Shown: piece after piece, positions 14,702 through 31,200 of the stretch
How the letters are laid out: each line of letters starts with the position of its first letter
How positions within the stretch are numbered: the first letter of the stretch is position 1
From: Mytilus californianus
Taxonomy: Eukaryota > Mollusca > Bivalvia > Mytilida > Mytilidae
Assembly: GCF_021869535.1 (NCBI RefSeq)
Contig: NW_026262582.1
Location: 55,936,851-56,000,850, forward strand
DNA length: 64,000 nt
Reading direction: 5' to 3'
Made by a program: the position numbers and the translations under genes
The notes under the pieces: generated by a model
Told to the model about the DNA's origin: nothing
What the model saw: the letters and a program-made list of their open reading frames with translations, nothing else
The model's database searches: none

Positions 14702-17700
14702 TATACTGTGACATAAAGATATAAAGAATTCTTTTGACACCATTAATGCAATACTGGGTTATTGTGAAAACCTTGGCTATAATAAATACTTGTATGTTCC
14801 CATTACTTAAAGAAACATGGATCATTTAATGTCCCCACCCCTACATGCTGGTTTACCTCTTTCTCTACTTCTTTCAGATAAGGCTTAATAAACAACCTGT
14901 ATCCAATCATATCTTATCTTATTTAAAAAGAATAATAAACAGTTCCATTTAAACAGATAAAAATAACAGTTCCATTCAATTTGTATTCATTTCATCCAAA
15001 ATTTACAACATAAGCACAAACTCAAGATTTTTCATACTAATCTCCATTCCATGCTTTAGTATATGCCATATTGTGGTTCAAAATTTCAGAGCTTGTTATA
15101 AAATCCATTATTCTGTCTTGAGATGATGAGAACAAAGATATTAGACACTTTCAACATTAAATATGCAAAATACTCAGCTGTAAAGTTGCCTTTGTTGCCT
15201 GTATTAATCTATGAAAAAGCTGAATTATGTCCCTTGGGAGTATTAATTTCCAACAAAAGTCCTTTCAAACAGTAGAAAATGAAATATTATATATGCCTGA
15301 TATAATGAAAGATAGAAACTACAAAATGAAGCACTATTGAAATATTTGTTGCATGAATTGCCAAGAATATGACCAATTCTTTACACAGGAGAGTATAAAT
15401 TCTATCTAAATTTAGCCTCAAGTGGGCCTCTTTTTTTCTTAGATGGACAATTTTAACACTGAAAATGCTTCTAGTATGACCAAATGTTGCCTTACTCCAT
15501 AAACAGTACAAACTTAACCAGACAATTTCCCATTTGAATAGATTATGTCTACAGAAATACCCAAGTGATACATTTAGGGAATTACACAGCAAAAAAGGCA
15601 AATATTTCAGTTAAAAATATTTGTCGTGACTTGAATTCTGGTGTTTCCAATTGAATTAATCATTGCGAAAGGTGAAAACAAATACAAAAGAACTATAGTT
15701 TGGTGCATTTTATACAATATAGTTAATATTGAAATCCTAGAATAAAGTTTTATATCAGTACCCATCAATTTGACTTATTATGATGACTCAGCACTTTTCT
15801 CAACACAGTATTGTTCTCAGTGAAAAAATTCTTTTCTTTGTGATAAAAATCAAATGTACTAACCAAAAGCTTCAAAATAGTATACTTTAACTGAAGTCGG
15901 ATTGATTTTGATTTCCCTTGCTATCTTCAGTATACTGTGACATAAAGATATAAAGAATTCTTTTGACACCATTAATGCAATACTGGGTTATTGTGAAAAC
16001 CTTGGCTATAATAAATACTTGTATGTTCCCATTACTTAAAGAAACATGGATCATTTAATGTCCCCACCCCTACATGCTGGTTTACCTCTTTCTCTACTTC
16101 TTTCAGATAAGGCTTAATAAACAACCTGTATCCAATCATATCTTATCTTATTTAAAAAGAATAATAAACAGTTCCATTTAAACAGATAAAAATAACAGTT
16201 CCATTCAATTTGTATTCATTTCATCCAAAATTTACAACATAAGCACAAACTCAAGATTTTTCATACTAATCTCCATTCCATGCTTTAGTATATGCCATAT
16301 TGTGGTTCAAAATTTCAGAGCTTGTTATAAAATCCATTATTCTGTCTTGAGATGATGAGAACAAAGATATTAGACACTTTCAACATTAAATATGCAAAAT
16401 ACTCAGCTGTAAAGTTGCCTTTGTTGCCTGTATTAATCTATGAAAAAGCTGAATTATGTCCCTTGGGAGTATTAATTTCCAACAAAAGTCCTTTCAAACA
16501 GTAGAAAATGAAATATTATATATGCCTGATATAATGAAAGATAGAAACTACAAAATGAAGCACTATTGAAATATTTGCTGCATGAATTGCCAAGAATATG
16601 ACCAATTCTTTACACAGGAGAGTATAAATTCTATCTAAATTTAGCCTCAAGTGGGCCTCTTTTTTTCTTAGATGGACAATTTTAACACTGAAAATGCTTC
16701 TAGTATGACCAAATGTTGCCTTACTCCATAAATAGTACAAACTTAACCAGACAATTTCCCATTTGAATAGATTATGTCTACAGAAATACCCAAGTGATAC
16801 ATTTAGGGAATTACACAGCAAAAAAGGCAAATATTTCAGTTAAAAATATTTGTCGTGACTTGAATTCTGGTGTTTCCAATTGAATTAATCATTGCGAAAG
16901 GTGAAAACAAATACAAAAGAACTATAGTTTGGTGCATTTTATACAATATAGTTAATATTGAAATCCTAGAATAAAGTTTTATATCAGTACCCATCAATTT
17001 GACTTATTATGATGACTCAGCACTTTTCTCAACACAGTATTGTTCTCAGTGAAAAAATTCTATTCTTTGTGATAAAAATCAAATGTACTAACCAAAAGCT
17101 TCAAAATAGTATACTTTAACTGAAGTCGGATTGATTTTGATTTCCCTTGCTATCTTCAGTATACTGTGACATAAAGATATAAAGAATTCTTTTGACACCA
17201 TTAATGCAATACTGGGTTATTGTGAAAACCTTGGCTATAATAAATACTTGTATGTTCCCATTACTTAAAGAAACATGGATCATTTAATGTCCCCACCCCT
17301 ACATGCTGGTTTACCTCTTTCTCTACTTCTTTCAGATAAGGCTTAATAAACAACCTGTATCCAATCATATCTTATCTTATTTAAAAAGAATAATAAACAG
17401 TTCCATTTAAACAGATAAAAATAACAGTTCCATTCAATTTGTATTCATTTCATCCAAAATTTACAACATAAGCACAAACTCAAGATTTTTCATACTAATC
17501 TCCATTCCATGCTTTAGTATATGCCATATTGTGGTTCAAAATTTTAGAGCTTGTTATAAAATCCATTATTCTGTCTTGAGATGATGAGAAAAAAGATATT
17601 AGACACTTTCAACATTAAATATGCAAAATACTCAGCTGTAAAGTTGCCTTTGTTGCCTGTATTAATCTATGAAAAAGCTGAATTATGTCCCTTGGGAGTA

Positions 17701-19617
17701 TTAATTTCCAACAAAAGTCCTTTCAAACAGTAGAAAATGAAATATTATATATGCCTGATATAATGAAAGATAGAAACTACAAAATGAAGCACTATTGAAA
17801 TATTTGTTGCATGAATTGCCAAGAATATGACCAATTCTTTACACAGGAGAGTATAAATTCTATCTAAATTTAGCCTCAAGTGGGCCTCTTTTTTTCTTAG
17901 ATGGACAATTTTAACACTGAAAATGCTTCTAGTATGACCAAATGTTGCCTTACTCCATAAACAGTACAAACTTAACCAGACAATTTCCCATTTGAATAGA
18001 TTATGTCTACAGAAATACCCAAGTGATACATTTAGGGAATTACACAGCAAAAAAGGCAAATATTTCAGTTAAAAATATTTGTCGTGACTTGAATTCTGGT
18101 GTTTCCAATTGAATTAATCATTGCGAAAGGTGAAAACAAATACAAAAGAACTATAGTTTGGTGCATTTTATACAATATAGTTAATATTGAAATCCTAGAA
18201 TAAAGTTTTATATCAGTACCCATCAATTTGACTTATTATGATGACTCAGCACTTTTCTCAACACAGTATTGTTCTCAGTGAAAAAATTCTTTTCTTTGTG
18301 ATAAAAATCAAATGTACTAACCAAAAGCTTCAAAATAGTATACTTTAACTGAAGTCGGATTGATTTTGATTTCCCTTGCTATCTTCAGTATACTGTGACA
18401 TAAAGATATAAAGAATTCTTTTGACACCATTAATGCAATACTGGGTTATTGTGAAAACCTTGGCTATAATAAATACTTGTATGTTCCCATTACTTAAAGA
18501 AACATGGATCATTTAATGTCCCCACCCCTACATGCTGGTTTACCTCTTTCTCTACTTCTTTCAGATAAGGCTTAATAAACAACCTGTATCCAATCATATC
18601 TTATCTTATTTAAAAAGAATAATAAACAGTTCCATTTAAACAGATAAAAATAACAGTTCCATTCAATTTGTATTCATTTCATCCAAAATTTACAACATAA
18701 GCACAAACTCAAGATTTTTCATACTAATCTCCATTCCATGCTTTAGTATATGCCATATTGTGGTTCAAAATTTCAGAGCTTGTTATAAAATCCATTATTC
18801 TGTCTTGAGATGATGAGAACAAAGATATTAGACACTTTCAACATTAAATATGCAAAATACTCAGCTGTAAAGTTGCCTTTGTTGCCTGTATTAATCTATG
18901 AAAAAGCTGAATTATGTCCCTTGGGAGTATTAATTTCCAACAAAAGTCCTTTCAAACAGTAGAAAATGAAATATTATATATGCCTGATATAATGAAAGAT
19001 AGAAACTACAAAATGAAGCACTATTGAAATATTTGCTGCATGAATTGCCAAGAATATGACCAATTCTTTACACAGGAGAGTATAAATTCTATCTAAATTT
19101 AGCCTCAAGTGGGCCTCTTTTTTTCTTAGATGGACAATTTTAACACTGAAAATGCTTCTAGTATGACCAAATGTTGCCTTACTCCATAAATAGTACAAAC
19201 TTAACCAGACAATTTCCCATTTGAATAGATTATGTCTACAGAAATACCCAAGTGATACATTTAGGGAATTACACAGCAAAAAAGGCAAATATTTCAGTTA
19301 AAAATATTTGTCGTGACTTGAATTCTGGTGTTTCCAATTGAATTAATCATTGCGAAAGGTGAAAACAAATACAAAAGAACTATAGTTTGGTGCATTTTAT
19401 ACAATATAGTTAATATTGAAATCCTAGAATAAAGTTTTATATCAGTACCCATCAATTTGACTTATTATGATGACTCAGCACTTTTCTCAACACAGTATTG
19501 TTCTCAGTGAAAAAATTCTATTCTTTGTGATAAAAATCAAATGTACTAACCAAAAGCTTCAAAATAGTATACTTTAACTGAAGTCGGATTGATTTTGATT
19601 TCCCTTGCTATCTTCAG
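14702..19617. repeat. Dimeric higher-order repeat within sat1
   Basis: Units 14702-15930 and 17160-18388 share tgttgcat and ttcttttcttt. Units 15931-17159 and 18389-19617 share ataaatagtac. The matching positions are 2458 bp apart. A third shared variant, ttttagagc, recurs at about 17543 and 20001, again 2458 bp apart. A two-unit block has therefore been duplicated in tandem. Confidence 0.85.
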
Positions 19618-22600
19618 TATACTGTGACATAAAGATATAAAGAATTCTTTTGACACCATTAATGCAATACTGGGTTATTGTGAAAACCTTGGCTATAATA
19701 AATACTTGTATGTTCCCATTACTTAAAGAAACATGGATCATTTAATGTCCCCACCCCTACATGCTGGTTTACCTCTTTCTCTACTTCTTTCAGATAAGGC
19801 TTAATAAACAACCTGTATCCAATCATATCTTATCTTATTTAAAAAGAATAATAAACAGTTCCATTTAAACAGATAAAAATAACAGTTCCATTCAATTTGT
19901 ATTCATTTCATCCAAAATTTACAACATAAGCACAAACTCAAGATTTTTCATACTAATCTCCATTCCATGCTTTAGTATATGCCATATTGTGGTTCAAAAT
20001 TTTAGAGCTTGTTATAAAATCCATTATTCTGTCTTGAGATGATGAGAAAAAAGATATTAGACACTTTCAACATTAAATATGCAAAATACTCAGCTGTAAA
20101 GTTGCCTTTGTTGCCTGTATTAATCTATGAAAAAGCTGAATTATGTCCCTTGGGAGTATTAATTTCCAACAAAAGTCCTTTCAAACAGTAGAAAATGAAA
20201 TATTATATATGCCTGATATAATGAAAGATAGAAACTACAAAATGAAGCACTATTGAAATATTTGCTGCATGAATTGCCAAGAATATGACCAATTCTTTTC
20301 ACAGGAGAGTATAAATTCTATCTAAATTTAGCCTCAAGTGGGCCTCTTTTTTTCTTAGATGGACAATTTTAACACTGAAAATGCTTCTAGTATGACCAAA
20401 TGTTGCCTTACTCCATAAACAGTACAAACTTAACCAACAATTTCCCATTTGAATAGATTATGTCTACAGAAATACCCAAGTGATACATTTAGGGAATTAC
20501 ACAGCAAAAAAGGCAAATATTTCAGTTAAAAATATTTGTCGTGACTTGAATTCTGGTGTTTCCAATTGAATTAATTATTGCGAAAGGTGAAAACAAATAC
20601 AAAAGAACTATAGTTTGGTGCATTTTATACAATATAGTTAATATTGAAATCCTAGAATAAAGTTTTATATCAGTACCCATCAATTTGACTTATTATGATG
20701 ACTCAGCACTTTTCTCAACACAGTATTGTTCTCAGTGAAAAAATTCTATTCTTTGTGATAAAAATCAAATGTACTAACCAAAAGCTTCAAAATAGTATAC
20801 TTTAACTGAAGTCGGATTGATTTTGATTTCCCTTGCTATCTTCAGTATACTGTGACATAAAGATATAAAGAATTCTTTTGACACCATTAATGCAATACTG
20901 GGTTATTGTGAAAACCTTGGCTATAATAAATACTTGTATGTTCCCATTACTTAAAGAAACATGGATCATTTAATGTCCCCACCCCTACATGCTGGTTTAC
21001 CTCTTTCTCTACTTCTTTCAGATAAGGCTTAATAAACAACCTGTATCCAATCATATCTTATCTTATTTAAAAAGAATAATAAACAGTTCCATTTAAACAG
21101 ATAAAAATAACAGTTCCATTCAATTTGTATTCATTTCATCCAAAATTTACAACATAAGCACAAACTCAAGATTTTTCATACTAATCTCCATTCCATGCTT
21201 TAGTATATGCCATATTGTGGTTCAAAATTTCAGAGCTTGTTATAAAATCCATTATTCTGTCTTGAGATGATGAGAACAAAGATATTAGACACTTTCAACA
21301 TTAAATATGCAAAATACTCAGCTGTAAAGTTGCCTTTGTTGCCTGTATTAATCTATGAAAAAGCTGAATTATGTCCCTTGGGAGTATTAATTTCCAACAA
21401 AAGTCCTTTCAAACAGTAGAAAATGAAATATTATATATGCCTGATATAATGAAAGATAGAAACTACAAAATGAAGCACTATTGAAATATTTGCTGCATGA
21501 ATTGCCAAGAATATGACCAATTCTTTACACAGGAGAGTATAAATTCTATCTAAATTTAGCCTCAAGTGGGCCTCTTTTTTTCTTAGATGGACAATTTTAA
21601 CACTGAAAATGCTTCTAGTACATGTATGACCAAATGTTGCCTTACTCCATAAACAGTACAAACTTAACCAGACAATTTCCCATTTGAATAGATTATGTCT
21701 ACAGAAATACCCAAGTGATACATTTAGGGAATTACACAGCAAAAAAGGCAAATATTTCAGTTAAAAATATTTGTCGTGACTTGAATTCTGGTGTTTCCAA
21801 TTGAATTAATCATTGCGAAAGGTGAAAACAAATACAAAAGAACTATAGTTTGGTGCATTTTATACAATATAGTTAATATTGAAATCCTAGAATAAAGTTT
21901 TATATCAGTACCCATCAATTTGACTTATTATGATGACTCAGCACTTTTCTCAACACAGTATTGTTCTCAGTGAAAAAATTCTATTCTTTGTGATAAAAAT
22001 CAAATGTACTAACCAAAAGCTTCAAAATAGTATACTTTAACTGAAGTCGGATTGATTTTGATTTCCCTTGCTATCTTCAGTATACTGTGACATAAAGATA
22101 TAAAGAATTCTTTTGACACCATTAATGCAATACTGGGTTATTGTGAAAACCTTGGCTATAATAAATACTTGTATGTTCCCATTACTTAAAGAAACATGGA
22201 TCATTTAATGTCCCCACCCCTACATGCTGGTTTACCTCTTTCTCTACTTCTTTCAGATAAGGCTTAATAAACAACCTGTATCCAATCATATCTTATCTTA
22301 TTTAAAAAGAATAATAAACAGTTCCATTTAAACAGATAAAAATAACAGTTCCATTCAATTTGTATTCATTTCATCCAAAATTTACAACATAAGCACAAAC
22401 TCAAGATTTTTCATACTAATCTCCATTCCATGCTTTAGTATATGCCATATTGTGGTTCAAAATTTCAGAGCTTGTTATAAAATCCATTATTCTGTCTTGA
22501 GATGATGAGAAAAAAGATATTAGACACTTTCAACATTAAATATGCAAAATACTCAGCTGTAAAGTTGCCTTTGTTGCCTGTATTAATCTATGAAAAAGCT

Positions 22601-23309
22601 GAATTATGTCCCTTGGGAGTATTAATTTCCAACAAAAGTCCTTTCAAACAGTAGAAAATGAAATATTATATATGCCTGATATAATGAAAGATAGAAACTA
22701 CAAAATGAAGCACTATTGAAATATTTGCTGCATGAATTGCCAAGAATATGACCAATTCTTTACACAGGAGAGTATAAATTCTATCTAAATTTAGCCTCAA
22801 GTGGGCCTCTTTTTTTCTTAGATGGACAATTTTAACACTGAAAATGCTTCTAGTATGACCAAATGTTGCCTTACTCCATAAACAGTACAAACTTAACCAG
22901 ACAATTTCCCATTTGAATAGATTATGTCTACAGAAATACCCAAGTGATACATTTAGGGAATTACACAGCAAAAAAGGTAAATATTTCAGTTAAAAATATT
23001 TGTCGTGACTTGAATTCTGGTGTTTCCAATTGAATTAATCATTGCGAAAGGTGAAAACAAATACAAAAGAACTATAGTTTGGTGCATTTTATACAATATA
23101 GTTAATATTGAAATCCTAGAATAAAGTTTTATATCAGTACCCATCAATTTGACTTATTATGATGACTCAGCACTTTTCTCAACACAGTATTGTTCTCAGT
23201 GAAAAAATTCTATTCTTTGTGATAAAAATCAAATGTACTAACCAAAAGCTTCAAAATAGTATACTTTAACTGAAGTCGGATTGATTTTGATTTCCCTTGC
23301 TATCTTCAG

Positions 23310-25769
23310 TATACTGTGACATAAAGATATAAAGAATTCTTTTGACACCATTAATGCAATACTGGGTTATTGTGAAAACCTTGGCTATAATAAATACTTG
23401 TATGTTCCCATTACTTAAAGAAACATGGATCATTTAATGTCCCCACCCCTACATGCTGGTTTACCTCTTTCTCTACTTCTTTCAGATAAGGCTTAATAAA
23501 CAACCTGTATCCAATCATATCTTATCTTATTTAAAAAGAATAATAAACAGTTCCATTTAAACAGATAAAAATAACAGTTCCATTCAATTTGTATTCATTT
23601 CATCCAAAATTTACAACATAAGCACAAACTCAAGATTTTTCATACTAATCTCCATTCCATGCTTTAGTATATGCCATATTGTGGTTCAAAATTTCAGAGC
23701 TTGTTATAAAATCCATTATTCTGTCTTGAGATGATGAGAACAAAGATATTAGACACTTTCAACATTAAATATGCAAAATACTCAGCTGTAAAGTTGCCTT
23801 TGTTGCCTGTATTAATCTATGAAAAAGCTGAATTATGTCCCTTGGGAGTATTAATTTCCAACAAAAGTCCTTTCAAACAGTAGAAAATGAAATATTATAT
23901 ATGCCTGATATAATGAAAGATAGAAACTACAAAATGAAGCACTATTGAAATATTTGCTGCATGAATTGCCAAGAATATGACCAATTCTTTACACAGGAGA
24001 GTATAAATTCTATCTAAATTTAGCCTCAAGTGGGCCTCTTTTTTTCTTAGATGGAAAATTTTAACACTGAAAATGCTTCTAGTATGACCAAATGTTGCCT
24101 TACTCCATAAACAGTACAAACTTAACCAGACAATTTCCCATTTGAATAGATTATGTCTACAGAAATACCCAAGTGATACATTTAGGGAATTACACAGCAA
24201 AAAAGGCAAATATTTCAGTTAAAAATATTTGTCGTGACTTGAATTCTGGTGTTTCCAATTGAATTAATCATTGCGAAAGGTGAAAACAAATACAAAAGAA
24301 CTATAGTTTGGTGCATTTTATACAATATAGTTAATATTGAAATCCTAGAATAAAGTTTTATATCAGGTAACCCATCAATTTGACTTATTATGATGACTCA
24401 GCACTTTTCTCAACACAGTATTGTTCTCAGTGAAAAAATTCTATTCTTTGTGATAAAAATCAAATGTACTAACCAAAAGCTTCAAAATAGTATACTTTAA
24501 CTGAAGTCGGATTGATTTTGATTTCCCTTGCTAACTTCAGTATACTGTGACATAAAGATATAAAGAATTCTTTTGACACCATTAATGCAATACTGGGTTA
24601 TTGTGAAAACCTTGGCTATAATAAATACTTGTATGTTCCCATTACTTAAAGAAACATGGATCATTTAATGTCCCCACCCCTACATGCTGGTTTACCTCTT
24701 TCTCTACTTCTTTCAGATAAGGCTTAATAAACAACCTGTATCCAATCATATCTTATCTTATTTAAAAAGAATAATAAACAGTTCCATTTAAACAGATAAA
24801 AATAACAGTTCCATTCAATTTGTATTCATTTCATCCAAAATTTACAACATAAGCACAAACTCGTGATTTTTCATACTAATCTCCATTCCATGCTTTAGTA
24901 TATGCCATATTGTGGTTCAAAATTTCAGAACTTGTTATAAAATCCATTATTCTGTCTTGAGATGATGAGAACAAAGATATTAGACACTTTCAACATTAAA
25001 TATGCAAAATACTCAGCTGTAAAGTTGCCTTTGTTGCCTGTATTAATCTATGAAAAAGCTGAATTATGTCCCTTGGGAGTATTAATTTCCAACAAAAGTC
25101 CTTTCAAACAGTAGAAAATGAAATATTATATATGCCTGATATAATGAAAGATAGAAACTACAAAATGAAGCACTATTGAAATATTTGCTGCATGAATTGC
25201 CAAGAATATGACCAATTCTTTACACAGGAGAGTATAAATTCTATCTAAATTTAGCCTCAAGTGGGCCTCTTTTTTTCTTAGATGGACAATTTTAACACTG
25301 AAAATGCTTCTAGTATGACCAAATGTTGCCTTACTCCATAAACAGTACAAACTTAACCAGACAATTTCCCATTTGAATAGATTATGTCTACAGAAATACC
25401 CAAGTGATACATTTAGGGAATTACACAGCAAAAAAGGCAAATATTTCAGTTAAAAATATTTGTCGTGACTTGAATTCTGGTGTTTCCAATTGAATTAATC
25501 ATTGCGAAAGGTGAAAACAAATACAAAAGAACTATAGTTTGGTGCATTTTATACAATATAGTTAATATTGAAATCCTAGAATAAAGTTTTATATCAGTAC
25601 CCATCAATTTGACTTATTATGATGACTCAGCACTTTTCTTAACACAGTATTGTTCTCAGTGAAAAAATTCTATTCTTTGTGATAAAAATCAAATGTACTA
25701 ACCAAAAGCTTCAAAATAGTATACTTTAACTGAAGTCGGATTGATTTTGATTTCCCTTGCTATCTTCAG
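23310..25769. repeat. Two-unit sat1 variant block, second copy
   Basis: This block repeats the ordered variants of 11013-13472 (gatggaaaa, caggtaaccc, gctaacttc, actcgtgat, cagaacttg, cttttcttaac). One shared-site difference is agaacaaag here against agaaaaaag in the first copy. So the duplication is recent but not the latest event in the array. Confidence 0.8.
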
Positions 25770-28227
25770 TATGCTGTGACATAAAGATATAAAGAATTCT
25801 TTTGACACCATTAATGCAATACTGGGTTATTGTGAAAACCTTGACTATAATAAATACTTGTATGTTCCCATTACTTAAAGAAACATGGATCATTTAATGT
25901 CCCCACCCCTACATGCTGGTTTACCTCTTTCTCTACTTCTTTCAGATAAGGCTTAATAAACAACCTGTATCCAATCATATCTTATCTTATTTAAAAAGAA
26001 TAATAAACAGTTCCATTTAAACAGATAAAAATAACAGTTCCATTCAATTTGTATTCATTTCATCCAAAATTTACAACATAAGCACAAACTCAAGATTTTT
26101 CATACTAATCTCCATTCCATGCTTTAGTATATGCCATATTGTGGTTCAAAATTTCAGAGCTTGTTATAAAATCCATTATTCTGTCTTGAGATGATGAGAA
26201 AAAAGATATTAGACACTTTCAACATTAAATATGCAAAATACTCAGCTGTAAAGTTGCCTTTGTTGCCTGTATTAATCTATGAAAAAGCTGAATTATGTCC
26301 CTTGGGAGTATTAATTTCCAACAAAAGTCCTTTCAAACAGTAGAAAATGAAATATTATATATGCCTGATATAATGAAAGATAGAAACTACAAAATGAAGC
26401 ACTATTGAAATATTTGCTGCATGAATTGCCAAGAATATGACCAATTCTTTACACAGGAGAGTATAAATTCTATCTAAATTTAGCCTCAAGTGGGCCTCTT
26501 TTTTTCTTAGATGGACAATTTTAACACTGAAAATGCTTCTAGTATGACCAAATGTTGCCTTACTCCATAAACAGTACAAACTTAACCAGACAATTTCCCA
26601 TTTGAATAGATTATGTCTACAGAAATACCCAAGTGATACATTTAGGGAATTACACAGCAAAAAAGGCAAATATTTCAGTTAAAAATATTTGTCGTGACTT
26701 GAATTCTGGTGTTTCCAATTGAATTAATCATTGCGAAAGGTGAAAACAAATACAAAAGAACTATAGTTTGGTGCATTTTATACAATATAGTTAATATTGA
26801 AATCCTAGAATAAAGTTTTATATCAGTACCCATCAATTTGACTTATTATGATGACTCAGCACTTTTCTCAACACAGTATTGTTCTCAGTGAAAAAATTCT
26901 ATTCTTTGTGATAAAAATCAAATGTACTAACCAAAAGCTTCAAAATAGTATACTTTAACTGAAGTCGGATTGATTTTGATTTCCCTTGCTATCTTCAGTA
27001 TACTGTGACATAAAGATATAAAGAATTCTTTTGACACCATTACTGCAATACTGGGTTATTGTGAAAACCTTGGCTATAATAAATACTTGTATGTTCCCAT
27101 TACTTAAAGAAACATGGATCATTTAATGTCCCCACCCCTACATGCTGGTTTACCTCTTTCTCTACTTCTTTCAGATAAGGCTTAATAAACAACCTGTATC
27201 CAATCATATCTTATCTTATTTAAAAAGAATAATAAACAGTTCCATTTAAACAGATAAAAATAACAGTTCCATTCAATTTGTATTCATTTCATCCAAAATT
27301 TACAACATAAGCACAAACTCAAGATTTTTCATACTAATCTCCATTCCATGCTTTAGTATATGCCATATTGTGGTTCAAAATTTCAGAGCTTGTTATAAAA
27401 TCCATTATTCTGTCTTGAGATGATGAGAACAAAGATATTAGACACTTTCAACATTAAATATGCAAAATACTCAGCTGTAAAGTTGCCTTTGTTGCCTGTA
27501 TTAATCTATGAAAAAGCTGAATTATGTCCCTTGGGAGTATTAATTTCCAACAAAAGTCCTTTCAAACAGTAGAAAATGAAATATTATATATGCCTGATAT
27601 AATGAAAGATAGAAACTACAAAATGAAGCACTATTGAAATATTTGCTGCATGAATTGCCAAGAATATGACCAATTCTTTACACAGGAGAGTATAAATTCT
27701 ATCTAAATTTAGCCTCAAGTGGGCCTCTTTTTTTCTTAGATGGACAATTTTAACACTGAAAATGCTTCTAGTATGACCAAATGTTGCCTTACTCCATAAA
27801 CAATACAAACTTAACCAGACAATTTCCCATTTGAATAGATTATGTCTACAGAAATACCCAAGTGATACATTTAGGGAATTACACAGCAAAAAAGGCAAAT
27901 ATTTCAGTTAAAAATATTTGTCGTGACTTGAATTCTGGTGTTTCCAATTGAATTAATCATTGCGAAAGGTGAAAACAAATACAAAAGAACTATAGTTTGG
28001 TGCATTTTATACAATATAGTTAATATTGAAATCCTAGAATAAAGTTTTATATCAGTACCCATCAATTTGACTTATTATGATGACTCAGCACTTTTCTCAA
28101 CACAGTATTGTTCTCAGTGAAAAAATTCTATTCTTTGTGATAAAAATCAAATGTACTAACCAAAAGCTTCAAAATAGTATACTTTAACTGAAGTCGGATT
28201 GATTTTGATTTCCCTTGCTATCTTCAG

Positions 28228-31200
28228 TATACTGTGACATAAAGATATAAAGAATTCTTTTGACACCATTAATGCAATACTGGGTTATTGTGAAAACCTT
28301 GGCTATAATAAATACTTGTATGTTCCCATTACTTAAAGAAACATGGATCATTTAATGTCCCCACCCCTACATGCTGGTTTACCTCTTTCTCTACTTCTTT
28401 CAGATAAGGCTTAATAAACAACCTGTATCCAATCATATCTTATCTTATTTAAAAAGAATAATAAACAGTTCCATTTAAACAGATAAAAATAACAGTTCCA
28501 TTCAATTTGTATTCATTTCATCCAAAATTTACAACATAAGCACAAACTCAAGATTTTTCATACTAATCTCCATTCCATGCTTTAGTATATGCCATATTGT
28601 GGTTCAAAATTTCAGAGCTTGTTATAAAATCCATTATTCTGTCTTGAGATGATGAGAAAAAAGATATTAGACACTTTCAACATTAAATATGCAAAATACT
28701 CAGCTGTAAAGTTGCCTTTGTTGCCTGTATTAATCTATGAAAAAGCTGAATTATGTCCCTTGGGAGTATTAATTTCCAACAAAAGTCCTTTCAAACAGTA
28801 GAAAATGAAATATTATATATGCCTGATATAATGAAAGATAGAAACTACAAAATGAAGCACTATTGAAATATTTGCTGCATGAATTGCCAAGAATATGACC
28901 AATTCTTTACACAGGAGAGTATAAATTCTATCTAAATTTAGCCTCAAGTGGGCCTCTTTTTTTCTTAGATGGACAATTTTAACACTGAAAATGCTTCTAG
29001 TATGACCAAATGTTGCCTTACTCCATAAACAGTACAAACTTAACCAGACAATTTCCCATTTGAATAGATTATGTCTACAGAAATACCCAAGTGATACCGC
29101 ATTTAGGGAATTACACAGCAAAAAAGGCAAATATTTCAGTTAAAAATATTTGTCGTGACTTGAATTCTGGTGTTTCCAATTGAATTAATCATTGCGAAAG
29201 GTGAAAACAAATACAAAAGAACTATAGTTTGGTGCATTTTATACAATATAGTTAATATTGAAATCCTAGAATAAAGTTTTATATCAGTACCCATCAATTT
29301 GACTTATTATGATGACTCAGCACTTTTCTCAACACAGTATTGTTCTCAGTGAAAAAATTCTATTCTTTGTGATAAAAATCAAATGTACTAACCAAAAGCT
29401 TCAAAATAGTATACTTTAACTGAAGTCGGATTGATTTTGATTTCCCTTGCTATCTTCAGTATACTGTGACATAAAGATATAAAGAATTCTTTTGACACCA
29501 TTACTGCAATACTGGGTTATTGTGAAAACCTTGGCTATAATAAATACTTGTATGTTCCCATTACTTAAAGAAACATGGATCATTTAATGTCCCCACCCCT
29601 ACATGCTGGTTTACCTCTTTCTCTACTTCTTTCAGATAAGGCTTAATAAACAACCTGTATCCAATCATATCTTATCTTATTTAAAAAGAATAATAAACAG
29701 TTCCATTTAAACAGATAAAAATAACAGTTCCATTCAATTTGTATTCATTTCATCCAAAATTTACAACATAAGCACAAACTCAAGATTTTTCATACTAATC
29801 TCCATTCCATGCTTTAGTATATGCCATATTGTGGTTCAAAATTTCAGAGCTTGTTATAAAATCCATTATTCTGTCTTGAGATGATGAGAACAAAGATATT
29901 AGACACTTTCAACATTAAATATGCAAAATACTCAGCTGTAAAGTTGCCTTTGTTGCCTGTATTAATCTATGAAAAAGCTGAATTATGTCCCTTGGGAGTA
30001 TTAATTTCCAACAAAAGTCCTTTCAAACAGTAGAAAATGAAATATTATATATGCCTGATATAATGAAAGATAGAAACTACAAAATGAAGCACTATTGAAA
30101 TATTTGCTGCATGAATTGCCAAGAATATGACCAATTCTTTACACAGGAGAGTATAAATTCTATCTAAATTTAGCCTCAAGTGGGCCTCTTTTTTTCTTAG
30201 ATGGACAATTTTAACACTGAAAATGCTTCTAGTATGACCAAATGTTGCCTTACTCCATAAACAGTACAAACTTAACCAGACAATTTCCCATTTGAATAGA
30301 TTATGTCTACAGAAATACCCAAGTGATACATTTAGGAAATTACACAGCAAAAAAGGCAAATATTTCAGTTAAAAATATTTGTCGTGACTTGAATTCTGGT
30401 GTTTCCAATTGAATTAATCATTGCTAAAGCTGAAAACAAATACAAAAGAACTATAGTTTGGTGCATTTTATACAATATAGTTAATATTGAAATCCTAGAA
30501 TAAAGTTTTATATCAGTACCCATCAATTTGACTTATTATGATGACTCAGCACTTTTCTCAACACAGTATTGTTCTCAGTGAAAAAATTCTATTCTTTGTG
30601 ATAAAAATCAAATGTACTAACCAAAAGCTTCAAAATAGTATACTTTAACTGAAGTCGGATTGATTTTGATTTCCCTTGCTATCTTCAGTATACTGTGACA
30701 TAAAGATATAAAGAATTCTTTTGACACCATTACTGCAATACTGGGTTATTGTGAAAACCTTGGCTATAATAAATACTTGTATGTTCCCATTACTTAAAGA
30801 AACATGGATCATTTAATGTCCCCACCCCTACATGCTGGTTTACCTCTTTCTCTACTTCTTTCAGATAAGGCTTAATAAACAACCTGTATCCAATCATATC
30901 TTATCTTATTTAAAAAGAATAATAAACAGTTCCATTTAAACAGATAAAAATAACAGTTCCATTCAATTTGTATTCATTTCATCCAAAATTTACAACATAA
31001 GCACAAACTCAAGATTTTTCATACTAATCTCCATTCCATGCTTTAGTATATGCCATATTGTGGTTCAAAATTTCAGAGCTTGTTATAAAATCCATTATTC
31101 TGTCTTGAGATGATGAGAACAAAGATATTAGACACTTTCAACATTAAATATGCAAAATACTCAGCTGTAAAGTTGCCTTTGTTGCCTGTATTAATCTATG